DNA of 64,000 nucleotides from Arion vulgaris (GCA_020796225.1 CM036753.1:71859865-71923864), one strand, 5' to 3'; positions 1 through 11,264 are shown, counted from the stretch's first letter. Notes: generated by a model from the sequence alone, not told the origin. Numbers and translations are program-made.

Positions 1-210
1 TTAAACAAACTCATGCACTTCCTTTGTCTATCTGCTTCTCCACTGCTCTAGTGGCATGTGTGAACAAACTGCTGAGTATGTTTTAGAGGACTGATACAAC
101 ACCATATGCACAACTATGTGAAAATAAACAAGAGTTCAGCATGAGAACTTCACTAGCTGTGTAAACATTTTAAGTGATCACAAGAAGAAGAATAAGTTCC
201 CAATACTTTA

Positions 211-440
211 AATGCTCCATATTGACCCCTTGTTAATCACTCTTTGTGATTTGTATGTGATCCAAGCATAAGAGTGATTGTATGTTGTGCCAGTTATGCG
301 CCTAAAAGTAGACCAGCACAACCCATTTTTTGCCCTGCTTTTCATTTACTAGGGTAGCTTTCCTAGGCCCCACTTCAGTCACCTCTTATGCCATGCCTTG
401 TAGGTCACAGTGCTACTATTCTTTGCTCATGGGGTCCAAT
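211..440 (-). repeat. SINE-A copy
   Basis: This is a minus-orientation copy of the roughly 245-bp family A. In forward sense the landmarks are AAAGAATAG, a GGCATGTCG block, AGTAAATAAAA, CTACTTGTAGGCGCATAACTGG, a block resembling ATCACAAAGAGTG, and a 3' end leading into GAAGAA. Ten copies of the family occur in the window. This one is diverged and lies in a tetraspanin intron. Confidence 0.75.
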
Positions 441-594
441 ACCATTGATTAATTAGTATACTCAGTTAAAAATAGGTACCCTGACATTTTGAACATTGTA
501 AAATTTAACTAATCTGATTTAGTTTTAACAGTACAATTATTCTATCTACATGCCTATACAGGTGGACTACAAAAAACACTGATTCTTAACTTTA

Positions 595-880
595 AAAAAA
601 AAAAGAGGTAAAGGATATACTCTAGGTACATAGGATAATATGCTGTTATGTCCGTAATTTTCATTGACACTTAGCGCATGATGGGTGATGTGGTCAACAT
701 CACGCAGAGTGCCTTTAGTTTCCAGTGCTTTTCCTGGTACCCAATTGAGGCTGGGTCGAAGTGAGAGCAATTACGTTTGTAAAAATATTCTACGCCCACT
801 GTAGAACTGAACCCGAACCACTAGCCTAAGAAGTGAGTTCACAAACAACTACGCTACTGCAGCTGCTCTCTGATTCTCTA
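595..880 (-). repeat. SINE-C copy (tRNA-derived), diverged
   Basis: This is a minus-orientation copy of family C. The diagnostic blocks are the GATGGGTGATGTGGTC stretch, the GGTACCCAATTGAGGCTGGG stretch, and a tRNA-like head at about 835-880. The A-rich run at 594-604 sits at its 3' end. It matches the better preserved copies at 23892 and 54672. Confidence 0.75.
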
Positions 881-1069
881 CTTGAGGATCTAAATTACAA
901 GTACCTTTGAAGTCAAAGGCACAATATTTTGTGCCATCACTACACCTCTCTCGCGATCCCGGCCTAGACTGATGAACCTTTATCATGAATTAACAGGACT
1001 ACACCTACATTCATATAGGGTTAAAACAAATAATCATTTGTATATCTTGGACCACTTCTTTGTTTACAG

Positions 1070-1186
1070 ATTCAAGGCTCAACAAATAATATTTATGTAA
1101 TTGGCTGTGTGTCCTCTGTCATGAGAATAGTTGAGAGCAATCTGCCTGTTGTAGGAGGAATCATTATTGCATTTGCTATACCACAG
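1070..1186 (+). CDS. Tetraspanin, penultimate coding exon (partial gene)
   Basis: The exon is bounded by an acceptor (tgtttacag) and a donor (cag|gtcagt) and is 39 codons long in phase 0. It translates to the end of a large extracellular loop followed by the fourth membrane helix: a Gly-Cys pair (VIGCVSS), an amphipathic stretch, then a hydrophobic run PVVGGIIIAFAIPQ. This joins in frame to the exon at 3052. The Gly-Cys before TM4 and the helix ending shortly before a charged cytoplasmic tail are typical of tetraspanins, four-pass membrane proteins that organise receptor and protease microdomains. TM1-TM3 and most of the loop lie left of the window. The tail resembles C8-type or TSPAN15-like members, but the subfamily cannot be settled from 66 residues. 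The intron to the next exon (1187-3051) holds a SINE-A, a minus-strand LINE and a nested composite retroposon. Confidence 0.72.
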
Positions 1187-1237
1187 GTCAGTTTGTTATC
1201 TTAAAAATAGTGCAGTTCTCAATACAAAAATTTACCT

Positions 1238-1488
1238 GTGTGGTGCCTGGGCTTGCAAGGGAAGCAAAGAATAGTACCACTGCGACCTACAAGGCATGTC
1301 GTAGAGGCGACTAATGTAGGACCTAGGGAAGCTAACTAGTAAATAAAAAACATAGCAGAAATCAGATGTTGGTCTACTTGTAGGCGCATAACTGGCATAA
1401 CGTACAATCGCTCTTGGGCTCAGATCACATACAAATCACACAGAGTTGTTAACAAGTGGTCGATGTCGAGCGCTAGAAGAAGAATAAT
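1238..1488 (+). repeat. SINE-A copy in a tetraspanin intron
   Basis: This is a plus-orientation family A copy from the GTGGTGCC head to a GAAGAAGAA tail. It includes the core AAAGAATAGTACCACTG and the GGCATGTCGT block. It starts only about 50 bp after the donor of the exon ending at 1186, so the intron was colonised very close to the splice site. Confidence 0.8.
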
Positions 1489-1849
1489 TTTAAAATAGCA
1501 ATAAGATCAATAGAAATTTTATGATGTGATAGCGAATGTGAAAACTAAGTTGTTAGTTTTGTTAGTTGTTAGTGACTGTGTAGCAATATGATGTCAGCTA
1601 TGTCTTTCCTGGACCACCAGTACCTATCCAGACAGCTACGAGGGAATATTGGACATGTTTGAACTGAACAACATAGTACTTTTTGACAGTTACATAATTT
1701 TCGGAATGAAGAATACTCACTTGACATCTGAGTCCTTGTATACATGTATAGGTCAGCACAAAATTTTAACTTTTTCTACTGCTGTAATCTATTAAATTGT
1801 TTCATGTATCCTTTGCCATAAATTTACTTCTTATGTTTTGTCAACATTC

Positions 1850-2178
1850 ATCATCTTGTCATGAGCAAAACTTTACCACCCTAACAGTCCTTCAGAATTT
1901 CTATCTCTCATAGGCCAGATGTCCTGCATCTGCAGCCGTCATGTTCAAATTATCAGTTACATCCTGAAGCCATTTTCTCTGTGGTCTTCCTCTTGGCCGC
2001 GATTCCTCCTTCCATAATAGTCTTCTTCAACCCTTCATGTCTAGTTATATGTCCAAAATACTTCAATTTTCTCATTCTTCTTTGTTTTCGTCAGCCAGTT
2101 TTATTTGAGTTCTTTCTGAATAGATTTATATGTTCTCTTCTCTGTCCATGATATACAGGGGACACTTCAGTAACACTT
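1850..2178 (-). mobile_element. LINE group T C-terminal remnant, part 1 (split by an insertion)
   Basis: On the minus strand the sequence reads as the C-terminal tail typical of APE-type non-LTR retrotransposons (RTE/CR1-like endonuclease-reverse transcriptases). A KYFGHITRHEGLKKTIMEG segment is followed by a basic linker, with frame breaks. It continues on the far side of the insertion at 2191-2713. It is decayed and 5'-truncated. Confidence 0.65.
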
Positions 2179-2190
2179 ATATTCAAAAGC

Positions 2191-2713
2191 CGCCTGAGTG
2201 GTTACCGGGGCCCAAATTTGGGGTGTAAAGAATAGAACCACTGTTACCTGCCACGCATGTCGTAAGAGGCGACTAAGAAGGTTTGGTTGAAATCGGATGC
2301 AGTGTCCGCTAGGGAATGCTAACCGAAACAAGTGCTTGCAGAAAAGGATGCAACAGGCTGTAAGGCACATAACATGGCGCAACAACCCCTCACAATGAGG
2401 AATGGGATAACGTATTCTACAGTCGCCAATCTGCCCCTGAGATTTAGCTACGCAGTAAGAATGTCAGACCTACCATCACTAGGGTGGCCAAAACTTACTG
2501 TAGGAAAAGGTCGGCACAAACAGGGAAGCAGAAATCATAGGAATTATATCCTACAGAACTGCCCCCAGTATGCAGACTTGAGAAGAAAGAGGTGGCCACT
2601 TACACCAGCGTCAAAGACAAACTGAATGGCGTGGCTGATAATGTGAGGCAGACGGCTGCCTCTATTAGAAAATCCAAAATCCCAATCTAGTGAGAAAGCA
2701 GAAGAAGAAGAAG
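2191..2713 (+). mobile_element. Composite retroposon: SINE-B head plus RNase-H LINE tail, with target-site duplication
   Basis: This is a 523-bp insertion flanked by the perfect 12-bp repeat ATATTCAAAAGC at 2179-2190 and 2714-2725. The first about 113 bp are the SINE-B head (GAGTGGTTACCGGGGCCC, AAAGAATAGAACCACTG, GCATGTCGTAAGAGGCGACT). From about 2331 it becomes the 3' end of LINE group J, with translated fragments including ILQNCPQYADLRRKRWPL, the zinc-knuckle-like C-terminal region that follows RNase H. It ends in (AAG)n. The single pair of target duplications shows that the two parts moved as one unit. Confidence 0.75.
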
Positions 2714-2725
2714 ATATTCAAAAGC

Positions 2726-2915
2726 ACATATATGTTTTTCCGCTACCTTGTTAAATGTCCATGCTTCACACCCATATGTTACTACCGGAAATATTTATGC
2801 TCTTAGTATTCTGATCTTAAGAGCTTGTCTCCATGCCTTACTTTATACAATATTTGTGTCCTCAACCTGTTTTGTAGTTGATTCGTCTGATAAATTTATG
2901 TTATGTAGTACATCT
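2726..2915 (-). mobile_element. LINE group T C-terminal remnant, part 2
   Basis: This is the other half of the LINE interrupted at 2190/2714. On the minus strand it carries the region before the tail (a MLCSWETWTF-like segment, heavily broken), which follows the reverse transcriptase in this LINE type. It is only about 130 bp before the terminal tetraspanin exon. Confidence 0.45.
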
Positions 2916-3051
2916 GTAACAAAATGTGCAAAAAAGGAAAGTAAAATATTTTTGTACAAATGAATTTATCTTTCATGATGCTTACAGAAAGTAAACATTC
3001 TCACACAATATCTCTCATTGATACTAACTGTTGTTATGTTTTAATATCCAG

Positions 3052-3135
3052 ATTTTAGGTATTGTACTGGGTCGAACTTTAGATGGCCAGATAACAGACC
3101 AGTTGGCAAGGTGGAGAAGAATTCATGACAGATAA
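3052..3135 (+). CDS. Tetraspanin, terminal coding exon with stop
   Basis: The acceptor is ttaatatccag. The exon gives 27 residues starting ILGIVLGRTLDGQ and ending in a basic tail (ARWRRIHDR), then TAA. It completes TM4 and supplies the short cytoplasmic C-terminus. It joins in phase 0 to the exon ending at 1186. A possible ATTAAA polyadenylation signal lies at 3291-3296, about 155 bp after the stop. No further coding exon of this gene follows. Confidence 0.7.
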   Translation: MLGIVLGRTLDGQITDQLARWRRIHDR

Positions 3136-3399
3136 ATAGGATGAAAGATTTAATTTAAACTTCAAATTTAACCATGGGAGTAAAAGCGTTTGAGATATGG
3201 TCTTATTTGAACATTTTGTTATTCATTATTCTCCCTAGCGTAATTTCAACCTGTCAACCGAATCAAAATTTTATTGTTATATTGTTCAGCATTAAAATAA
3301 GTAACATCTCGTAAATTCTGTTTGCCGGTTTAGACTTTGGCAAATTATTTTATTTAGATACTAATTTTGTCATTAAACAAATATTAAAGAAGAAAATCA

Positions 3400-3725
3400 A
3401 ATCTTTTAAAAAAAAGTGCCACATAAAATTTGTAGAATGATTTTGACAAAGAATGGAAACAATTTCAGACATTTTACAAGATCTGAACATCAAAGAACAT
3501 TGGCTCATAAACAATATCATGTCTCGGAAAATGAAATATGTTGGTAACAGTAGATTAGAGAGAGCAACAATGAAGGTATGGTTTCTGGATGATGAGAGTC
3601 GACCAAGACAGCTATGGCAACAGGACATTAAGAAAACCTTGAATATGACAATGAAAATGTAGAACTGGTTAGATAAAGAGTCTTTCAGGCAGGCTATGAT
3701 ATTCTGCAAAAGACATAACATATGA
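3400..3725 (+). mobile_element. LINE group T 3'-terminal fragment
   Basis: The translation 3453-3662 and its continuation past one stop carry the LINE C-terminal signature: LINNIMSRKMKYVGNSRLER, then ESRPRQLWQQDIKKTLNM, then a DKESFRQAMI-like end. This corresponds to the GRPRxxWxxDI...DRxxFR pattern. The fragment is 5'-truncated, with one internal stop. The opposite-strand 123-codon frame over the same bases is a shadow. Confidence 0.6.
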
Positions 3726-5195
3726 TGAACTATGTATGTTCAGTACGAAATGGACTAAAGTTATAGGATAAAATGTTCTAAGGCCACCTTGATTTTTTGT
3801 CTTTATATGTCAATCAAAATTGTTTTTTTAGATAGAATTTTGTTTTTATTACAGTAAGGCACATGAATACCAAAGATAATTATGTAGTTTTACATACTGA
3901 CTAACAAAACTCATACATTTGATATTGAGGTTACTAACTTAAGGACTTGTTAAAAGTGTAGAAATAAACAATGGTTGTGTTTAAAAATGGGAGGATAAGG
4001 AGTTAAATAATAAATATATATGTATATAATTTTGTATCACATAATTTATACACTAATATATTTTTTTACATTCATTTTTTTAATCGACACATTTGTCCTA
4101 GCAGGACTAGTTTAGCTTCTTCATCATTCTATATTTGCTCTAACGAACATATTTCATTGTTTTTGTAGTGCCACAGGTACTGTTCTATTATATACTATAT
4201 GGAGATAATCAATAGTCAGACTGACCATTACTTTCTTTACAAATATTCAATATTATTCAAGAAGATGGAAGATTTTAGAATTAATTTGGTTGAAAGCAGG
4301 TAAAAAATGTGTGATTATTTGATTGAGAGAGCATTGTTATTATGCATGTAGAAAGAAGCAGTTGTATACAAGAAAGCTGTGCTGTGTATGGTTACATGGC
4401 TTCTATAGTTTGCATGGTTACACAACATGTTATGAAAGTAAAGTACTTTTTTTTTACATATTCTATTAACTCAATTTTTGCAATTGGTAAAATTTAGTCT
4501 GTAACAGAACAAAGTAATTTTTTTAACATTGCAGCAAGTTAATTTTGTTGTTGTATAATGCTCTTTTAATTAAATTATATTATTTGTTAAATATCAGATA
4601 TGCTTTTCGCATATAAGGGTAAACAGTTTTTTTTCTTCTCATCCATTGTACATGTATTGTTGTTCGCTGTACAGTCAAGATGTTTCAGCACTTGCTTTCC
4701 TACTGACAGAGAATGCGATTGTTTCGTGATTTAAGCACTTATCAGTAAACCTAGATAAAACTGATTTCGTGATTCCACTCAGTTAGGGATATTGGAAGCT
4801 AGCGAGAAAGAAAATTGACCACTTCTCTAAATGCTATGGTCTAACACTATGAGGTATCTAACACTTCACAACCCTGCCTCGTAAAATGCTATAAAATAAC
4901 TTATATTTTTCTTCATTAAATCTGTTAGCGTTAGAATCTACCATGTTAGTTAACACTAGGGAAGAGGTTTGATTGAAACAACATTTTCATAATTTAATCA
5001 TTCACAAGTTTGTATATTTTATAAACTCTTTATTAACTCAGGATTTTTTGGGACTTTAGTAGCACTGATGTATCTTTGATAACATTTTATTGGACATTGT
5101 ACCATGACAATTTTTTTATATTCTTTAAAATTTTTAATTTATAGAAAATATATTTTATATTTTTAGTGCACAACAACTTTGGATAGGATATGACA
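3726..5195. other. AT-rich intergenic DNA, nothing recognised
   Basis: The stretch has many short A and T runs and no frame resembling a known protein. No SINE or LINE landmarks were found. Confidence 0.5.
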
Positions 5196-5199
5196 TTAA

Positions 5200-5839
5200 G
5201 GGGAGACTCTGGTCTTGAAACTTTTTCGTTGCTTTGGTATTAATGTAGAATGTGTATAACAATTTTGAAAGATTATGACTTAGAATAGTAGAAAAAATTA
5301 GTAAAAATAAAAAGTCAGGTTGCCATGGAAACAATACAAATGGCAAAGCACAAATTTTCAAATCCTAAGGCTCTGAAGTTAATGAATATAAATGAATTCT
5401 GTTTTCACTCTAAGGTGAGCAATTGTAATATCTACAAATTACAATTCTTTTTAGGATAAATTAAATATTACATTTTTATGAATTTTGTGTAAACACACCT
5501 CCAAAAACAGCTTTTTTGACAAAATTTTGAGGAATTTTTACCAAAATTTATAAAAATTAAATATTTAATATATCCTAAAAGAATGTGTAATATTTTAGAT
5601 ATTACAATTGCACCTTAGAGTGAAAACAGAATTCATTTATATTCATTAGATTCAGAGCCTTGAGGATTTGAAAATTTGTGCTTGTGGCCATTTTGTATTG
5701 TTTCCATGGCAACGCTTTGACATTTTAAAAAAAAATTTTCTACTATTCTAAGTCATACTCTTTCAAAATGCTTATACAAATTTATATTAATATGAAAACA
5801 ACGAAAATAGATTCTTGATTTTCAAGACCGAATCCCCCC
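5200..5839. mobile_element. Fold-back MITE, 640 bp, TTAA-flanked
   Basis: Nearly the whole element is one inverted repeat. The outer ends read GGGGAGACTCTGGTCTTGAA on the left and its near complement on the right (GGGGGGATTCGGTCTTGAA when reverse-complemented). Matching blocks continue inward: CCATGGAAACAATACAAATGG against its right-hand partner, and GAATTCTGTTTTCACTCTAAGGTG against its partner. They reach a loop at about 5490-5550. TTAA tetranucleotides sit immediately outside both ends (5196-5199 and 5840-5843), the target duplication used by piggyBac-type transposases. There is no coding capacity, so it is non-autonomous. Confidence 0.75.
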
Positions 5840-6249
5840 TTAAGAAGATCGGTTAATGGTTTAGCAAATTGAGTCTTGTTCTGGAATCAGCAGGGAAAGA
5901 AAAACAGCAAGACCATACAAAAAATGTAATGGAGAGTAACTAGAAATGACATTAAGGTTATTGATATGACATGAAAATAGTAGTAGAAGACAGAAATTAA
6001 TTGTATTATGTTTGCTGAGGACATGTGTTCCCGGGTGGAGCTAAAATGATTATTATAAAACTAGCCACCAACAAATTATACAATTGACTGTCTTATGCAG
6101 TAGTAATGACATTTTATTGAAGTATATTCGTTTTTTCCAATGAATCTCTAATTTGACATTGATGCATAAGCAAACTATTTTGAAGTTGAAATTATATGTA
6201 AATATATTTGTTATCTTTTTCTATGTTATGTGCTTTTAAAATGTAATTT

Positions 6250-6590
6250 TAAAATTACTATGATGTGTAACAATATGTGCAAACAGTAGGAAATGCATAC
6301 AAAGATAAATGGCAGATACTGGAGCTGGATAGAATGCATGCTCAAAAGTGATCCAGAGACTATCATGAGAACTACTATGCAGTGAACTCCGGAGGCAAGA
6401 TGAAGAGGGACAGTCCTGTGGAGAACTGTGAAAAAGGAAATTCACAGTGTAGGCTAGTTGTGGACTTCTTCGAAGGATGATGACACAGACCAAGAATGAT
6501 GTAAAGATTTTGTTGCTACTCTACAAGGCGCCACAATATGGACTGGTGGCCACTGACTGTTTTGTCAGTTTGTGTCCAGGTAAAAAAAAA
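6250..6590 (+). mobile_element. LINE group T 3'-terminal fragment
   Basis: The plus-strand translation, with frame breaks, gives WSWIECMLKSDPETIMRTT, TPEARRR, a W-R-T-V-KKEIHSVG segment and a final DFVATLQG-like end. This order (GWIGHxLRxDP, PEGKRRRGRP, TWRR) is the standard C-terminus of CR1/RTE-like LINEs. An A-run at 6582-6590 marks the 3' end. Confidence 0.65.
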
Positions 6591-6599
6591 AGAATAGTA

Positions 6600-7250
6600 A
6601 TACTAATGTGTTACAGCTTATTGAATCAAATAACAGGCTTACTTTTATTCTTATAATTATGTAATTGAACAAATATTGTGAACAGTAAATCAAATGAATG
6701 AGTGTCTGTATCTGAAAATGTCCTACTTTGAGAGAAAACAATCAGGTCACTGCACAAGACTAAGTATGTCACAAACTAGGACTAATGAGGGTTGTCCTTG
6801 ATGCTAGAAACCTTATAATGTCACAGGCTGCTATGAAAGCTGAAAGAGCATGATCTTTCATAAATACTCCTTATGGAAATAAGTTGAATTTGCAGCTTGT
6901 ATTTAAACTAATCAGGTGGTTGATTATCAAATTCAATAAATAAACTGCTGTGTTTTGTTGTTAAGTACTTTTAAAAAAACCAAAAACGTAGTGATTAAAA
7001 TTTTTGAAGTCTCTGTATAAGAAAAAGAAACTAGCGGCTAGTGTTATAAAAGAACATATGAATCTTGCTGTACATTCGAAAAAATGTTGATAATAGTTAA
7101 ATGTGTATGTGCAACTAATGTGTATTTTTTAAATTATTAAGACAACTGATGAATTTATTTATCTTAGCTATTGGAGCATAAGGATGCAATATTAAATGAC
7201 CAGAAATGTTTGTGTGTTGGCATTATATTCTAAGTTGTTACCCATCATGA
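6600..7250. other. Unassigned AT-rich stretch
   Basis: No coding or repeat landmarks were recognised before the minisatellite that begins at about 7255. Confidence 0.4.
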
Positions 7251-7254
7251 AACA

Positions 7255-7965
7255 TACATTCTGATATCTGAATAGTATGAACTTATATACATTCTGATAT
7301 CTGGTTAGTGTGAACTTGTAAATCTTCTGATTTCTGGTTAGTGTGAACTTGTAAATCTTCTGATTTCTGGTTAGTGTGAACTGTGAAATTCTGATATCTG
7401 GTTAGTGTGAACTTGTAGATCCTAACTATTGTGAATTGTGAAATTCTGATATCTGGTTAGTGTGAACTTGTAGATCCTAACTATTGTGAATTGTGAAATT
7501 CTGATATCTGGTTAGTGTGAACTTGTAGATCCTAACTATTGTGACATTCTGATATCTGGTTAGTGTGAACTTGTAGATCCTAACTATTGTGAAATTCTGA
7601 TATCTGGTTAGTGTGAACTTGTATACATTCTGATATCTGGTTAGTGTGAACTTGTAGATCTAGCTATTATTAATTGGGTTATGAAATTCTAATACATGGA
7701 TAGTGTGAACTTGTAGATCTAACTATTGTGAACTAACATACATTGTTATATTTAGTTATTGTGAACTAACATACAACATGCATTCTGATACCTAGTCAGT
7801 GTGAATGTATCTGATATCTAGCTAGTATGAACTAACATATATTCTGATGACTAGCTAGTGTTATCAAACATACATTCCGATATCTATCATGTGTCAGCTA
7901 ATATACATTCTGAAATCTAGCAAGTGTGAACTAAATATGTATTCTCATATCTAGCTAACTTGGAT
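7255..7965. repeat. Minisatellite, variable unit of about 40-57 bp
   Basis: The array repeats TTCTGATATCTGGTTAGTGT, GAACTTGTAGATCC and TAACTATTGTGAA. The central copies (7380-7680) are nearly identical. Flanking copies decay progressively to about 7960, where only CTGATATCTAGCTAG-type remnants remain. The decay from centre to edge suggests expansion from the middle. No coding frame runs through it. Confidence 0.85.
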
Positions 7966-7969
7966 TTTC

Positions 7970-8985
7970 GTGAGTCCTAGTGACTTTATTCCCTTTAGAC
8001 CTTTGAACCCTGGATGTATGTACCATTAAAAAAAACCCATTTCTCTGGACTCCTGATTCAAAATATATTGTCCATGAACAGTTGCGAAAATTTTATACCT
8101 TTATTATCGGGGAAAATAGATTCTAAAATGTTCTTGTGGAAAAACCTGTTGCACAAATGTTTTGTCTACTGTATCTATATATAATGAGGGGGTGGTCCCA
8201 GACCTATAAAGTGGGGGTCTCAGGACAAAAGTTTTATATCTCAGACTCATGTATCAGGGTGACGGGGTTAAAGGCGATTGTTTACTTTCTGTTGCTTATT
8301 GACTGTGATATAGGCTAACATTCACAAAGTAGAGAATAATATAGGTTGTAGCTGTTGAAGTAGTCATTGTTTATTTTTCTATGTTAAATCAAAAAATAAT
8401 TTTTGTATAACTGTAAAGGAAACACAACTGTTTCAGCTCGAACTCCATAACAAACTCAATTTATCATCGATGCAACTTAAACATGGCAGCTTGTAAAATT
8501 AAGCAGCTTAATACATTTTTCTTGGTCATGTATTATATAGGGATATGTCCTTTTGTTTCTTTTCACCTTAAAATGATTGGCTAAATGTAAAAAAAATGTA
8601 TTTGATATGTGTATTTGTTCATGTAATGTGTACAGTAACAGTGTGTGGGAGTATCCATCAGTATGTGTTGCAACAAAAATATCCATGATAAATAATACCA
8701 AATCAAGTGCCAGATCCACATTAAAGGTTGACGTATCTCCACGTCCCTTACACTTATCAGAACATATAGACATCTTGACATTGAAGGATGAATGTAATAG
8801 ATCTCCCAACATTTTATGGCACTTGTCAGGATCAGGACTTCCATTTTCACATTGAATGCCATTTTCACATTGAATGTTCCGCTTGGTAGCATATCATCAA
8901 CCCTTGCTTCTATTCTGTAACGTAGACGTAAGCCAGAAATGAAGTAACACAGTTCTTTGAGTTGTTTGATTTATGATCTAGTTAC
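7970..8985. other. Unassigned stretch with overlapping short frames
   Basis: Frames of about 60-110 codons overlap on both strands around 8477-8892, but none shows a recognisable domain. A small tandem duplication of CCATTTTCACATTGAATG lies near 8840-8875. Confidence 0.4.
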
Positions 8986-8989
8986 AGTC

Positions 8990-9240
8990 TAGTTTGTGGT
9001 CCTTTCTGTTCCCAGGTATTTGTGGTTAAGCTGTTCACCTTGTGTTGCAACAGTCGGGGTTTGAATTCGCACCGCTGTATTCAGAAGTGCATTTTTTTCA
9101 GAGATCCTTAGGACTGATGTCCTAAGATCTACGTAGTTCATGCTTTGTGCAATACTTTTGGCAGATTGCATGCCATTTCTGAGGGAGGGACCGGACTATA
9201 TGAAGAAACCTGGTTAAATGAAATCAATCCTTCATCTTTA
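8990..9240 (+). repeat. SINE-E copy (tRNA-derived)
   Basis: The head has a tRNA-like GTGGTTAAGCTGTTCACC box A region and a GGGTTTGAATTCG box B region. The body then has TGCATTTTTTTCAGAGATCC, CTTAGGACTG and GCTTTGTGCAATAC, and an end reading AATCCTTCATCTTTAGACC. The same body and end recur at 54170-54425 and 62035-62160. Confidence 0.65.
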
Positions 9241-9244
9241 GACC

Positions 9245-10300
9245 CCACTTTTAGGCTAATTTTAATTTCTTAATTCAATGTTTCTAATGGCCATTGAGTT
9301 ATTCGTATGTGTCAATTCCTCCCCGCCAATTAATGGCTGACACATTCCGTATCTGAGGACATCTTTTTTTCGAGGCTGTTTTCTAGACAGTTGCAGTCCC
9401 TTTCTAATGAGATTTATCTTCCCGGGTTTGTCTTGAATCGTCCTACTCTAGTTTCTAATAGAACACAGCACTGAAATTATTCCCAACACCCTGTATTTTT
9501 TTATTGTAGTCCCTGTAACAGCGGTTTTTCAGACATTTGGTTTGTTATTCCAACCCCCAAATTAGAGTAAATTCTACAGACATGGTCATACAGTCACGTC
9601 TGGGATTGTCCCATTTGTGTCTGCGGGGGCTCAACCTTGAGATCATTACATTATTATCTGATTGTATTTAACTTCTTACTTTGACAGTATTCCACAAACA
9701 GCTCTACTAGAATCTTTCAACTGCCAACATGGCACTCTCCATAAAACAATAGTTAAAATTCATCTCATATAAATAGTTAAACATCATACACAACTATTTG
9801 TTTTTCAAACTTGTATCAGTTTTATACCAGCAACATTAAGTCACATAAATAATGACACAAATAATATTAAATGGAAGTTGAAATTCAGTTTTACTACTGT
9901 GCACAAATATAAAGTCTCTATATATTTTGTCATTATTCATTCTCAAATTAATACCAGGGTATATTTGCACTCTCACTTGTACTCAATTCATGCTTATATT
10001 ATCTGTTTAAAAAAATGTAAAATATTATGTCATGAATTAATGTCAGATTGGAAATGCAGAATTATATTGTTCCTCGTCACATTGTGGGTGCTTTCTCTTG
10101 TACTGTAATGTTTTGTGCCATCTTGAAACTTAATTTTGTTACACATTTTTTTTTAACCTTTAAAGTAAATTGGTTGTTTGTTGAATATTTTGTGTACAGA
10201 TCTTACAACTGTTTGACAGTATTATTGTACATTAATATATATTCAGCCTTTATTTATCGGAGTGAAAGTTATCTTATATGTGTCTTATCTATGGAAGTAA
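9245..10300. other. Unassigned stretch
   Basis: Nothing was recognised. Two overlapping plus frames at 9878-10383 have no domain, except that the second runs into the LINE fragment at 10305. Confidence 0.4.
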
Positions 10301-10304
10301 ACAA

Positions 10305-10480
10305 ATGGGATATAGCTAGACAAGAGTACTATGCTGGTAGCCAAAGAAGATTAGTAAACCAACAAAAAAACTGGTGTCATTAGTCGCCACACGCTGAGAA
10401 ACATACTGAGGAGGAGATTGAAACACTTATGAACTAATTGGTTCGATGTGCAGTGATGATGATCCAACAACTAGACTATT
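10305..10480 (+). mobile_element. LINE group R 3'-terminal fragment
   Basis: It matches the tail of the better copy at 22895-23312: ARQEYYAGSQRRLVNQQ here against ARQDRYAGRQGRIVNQQ there, followed by a broken SRHTLRNILRRR-like segment and the codons for CSDDDPTTR. It has stops and indels. Confidence 0.65.
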
Positions 10481-10596
10481 ATCTATGAAAGTAGCTAAAT
10501 AAAAAAAATAAAAACTTTCTGTGTTGTCTTAGTCAGTTGCCATGTGTCTGAATTCATTGTTCCACATGGTAGGCATAGTTTCATTTAATTTATCAG

Positions 10597-10822
10597 CTAG
10601 GCTGACAATTTAGTTAATTGTACACATGATGAACAGCACAGAGACAAAATGTTAAACAGCTTGATCTGATAGCATGCATGATAACAAGACAGACAATGGT
10701 AAACAATATCAACAGCACAGAGATGAAAACAAGACAGACAATTTAGTTAATGGTAAACAATAGCAACAGCACAGAGATAGAATTGCTCAGCAGCTTGATC
10801 TGATAGCATGCATGAAAGTAAA
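10597..10822. repeat. Interrupted direct duplication
   Basis: The block with AACAGCACAGAGA, AGCTTGATCTGATAGCATGC and ATGGTAAACAATA occurs twice (about 10597-10700 and 10735-10822), with a partial third copy between. It is probably a local tandem duplication, since diverged. Confidence 0.6.
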
Positions 10823-11264
10823 CAGTAAAACTGGTTAGTGTCTCATTTGGACAGAAAATTGAGGAATTGTATGAAAAAGAGAGGCAAGATGAACTTCTCT
10901 GCTTGATTGAAATTTTTGGGATATCCCTGTCCTACAAGCCATAGGTGACTATGAACCAAAATGCTACGTATTCATGTTCTCAGCGCAAACCACCCAAATT
11001 ACAAAGAGGGTTAACTGGGTTGAGAATAATGACAGCAATGAAGAAGAGGAACAAGATTGTTGTTTAAATTTGGGAAGTTTGTATGGAACCTGATTTGGTG
11101 GTCTAGTAACAAGAAGCCTACACGATAGAAGGTCCAGAATTTGAAACCTAGTTTCATTTTTCTCCTGTCATTAAATATTCATTTGTTAGTAGTTTATATT
11201 TTCTAGAAATTCTCAATAAGTTTTTTATTTTAGTACAAATCAGCTTACATGAAAATAATGATTT

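Noticed and set aside
3350..3721. A 123-codon hydrophobic minus-strand frame as a membrane protein
   Set aside because: It is the antisense of a LINE tail whose plus-strand reading carries the family signature; no conserved start or partner exons were seen.
7255..7965. CRISPR-like alternation of repeats and spacers
   Set aside because: The spacers are themselves repeated and the host is a eukaryote with split genes; this is a minisatellite.
8477..8892. Overlapping frames of 92-111 codons on both strands
   Set aside because: No recognisable motif, no supporting splice sites and no related copy; kept only as an unassigned stretch.
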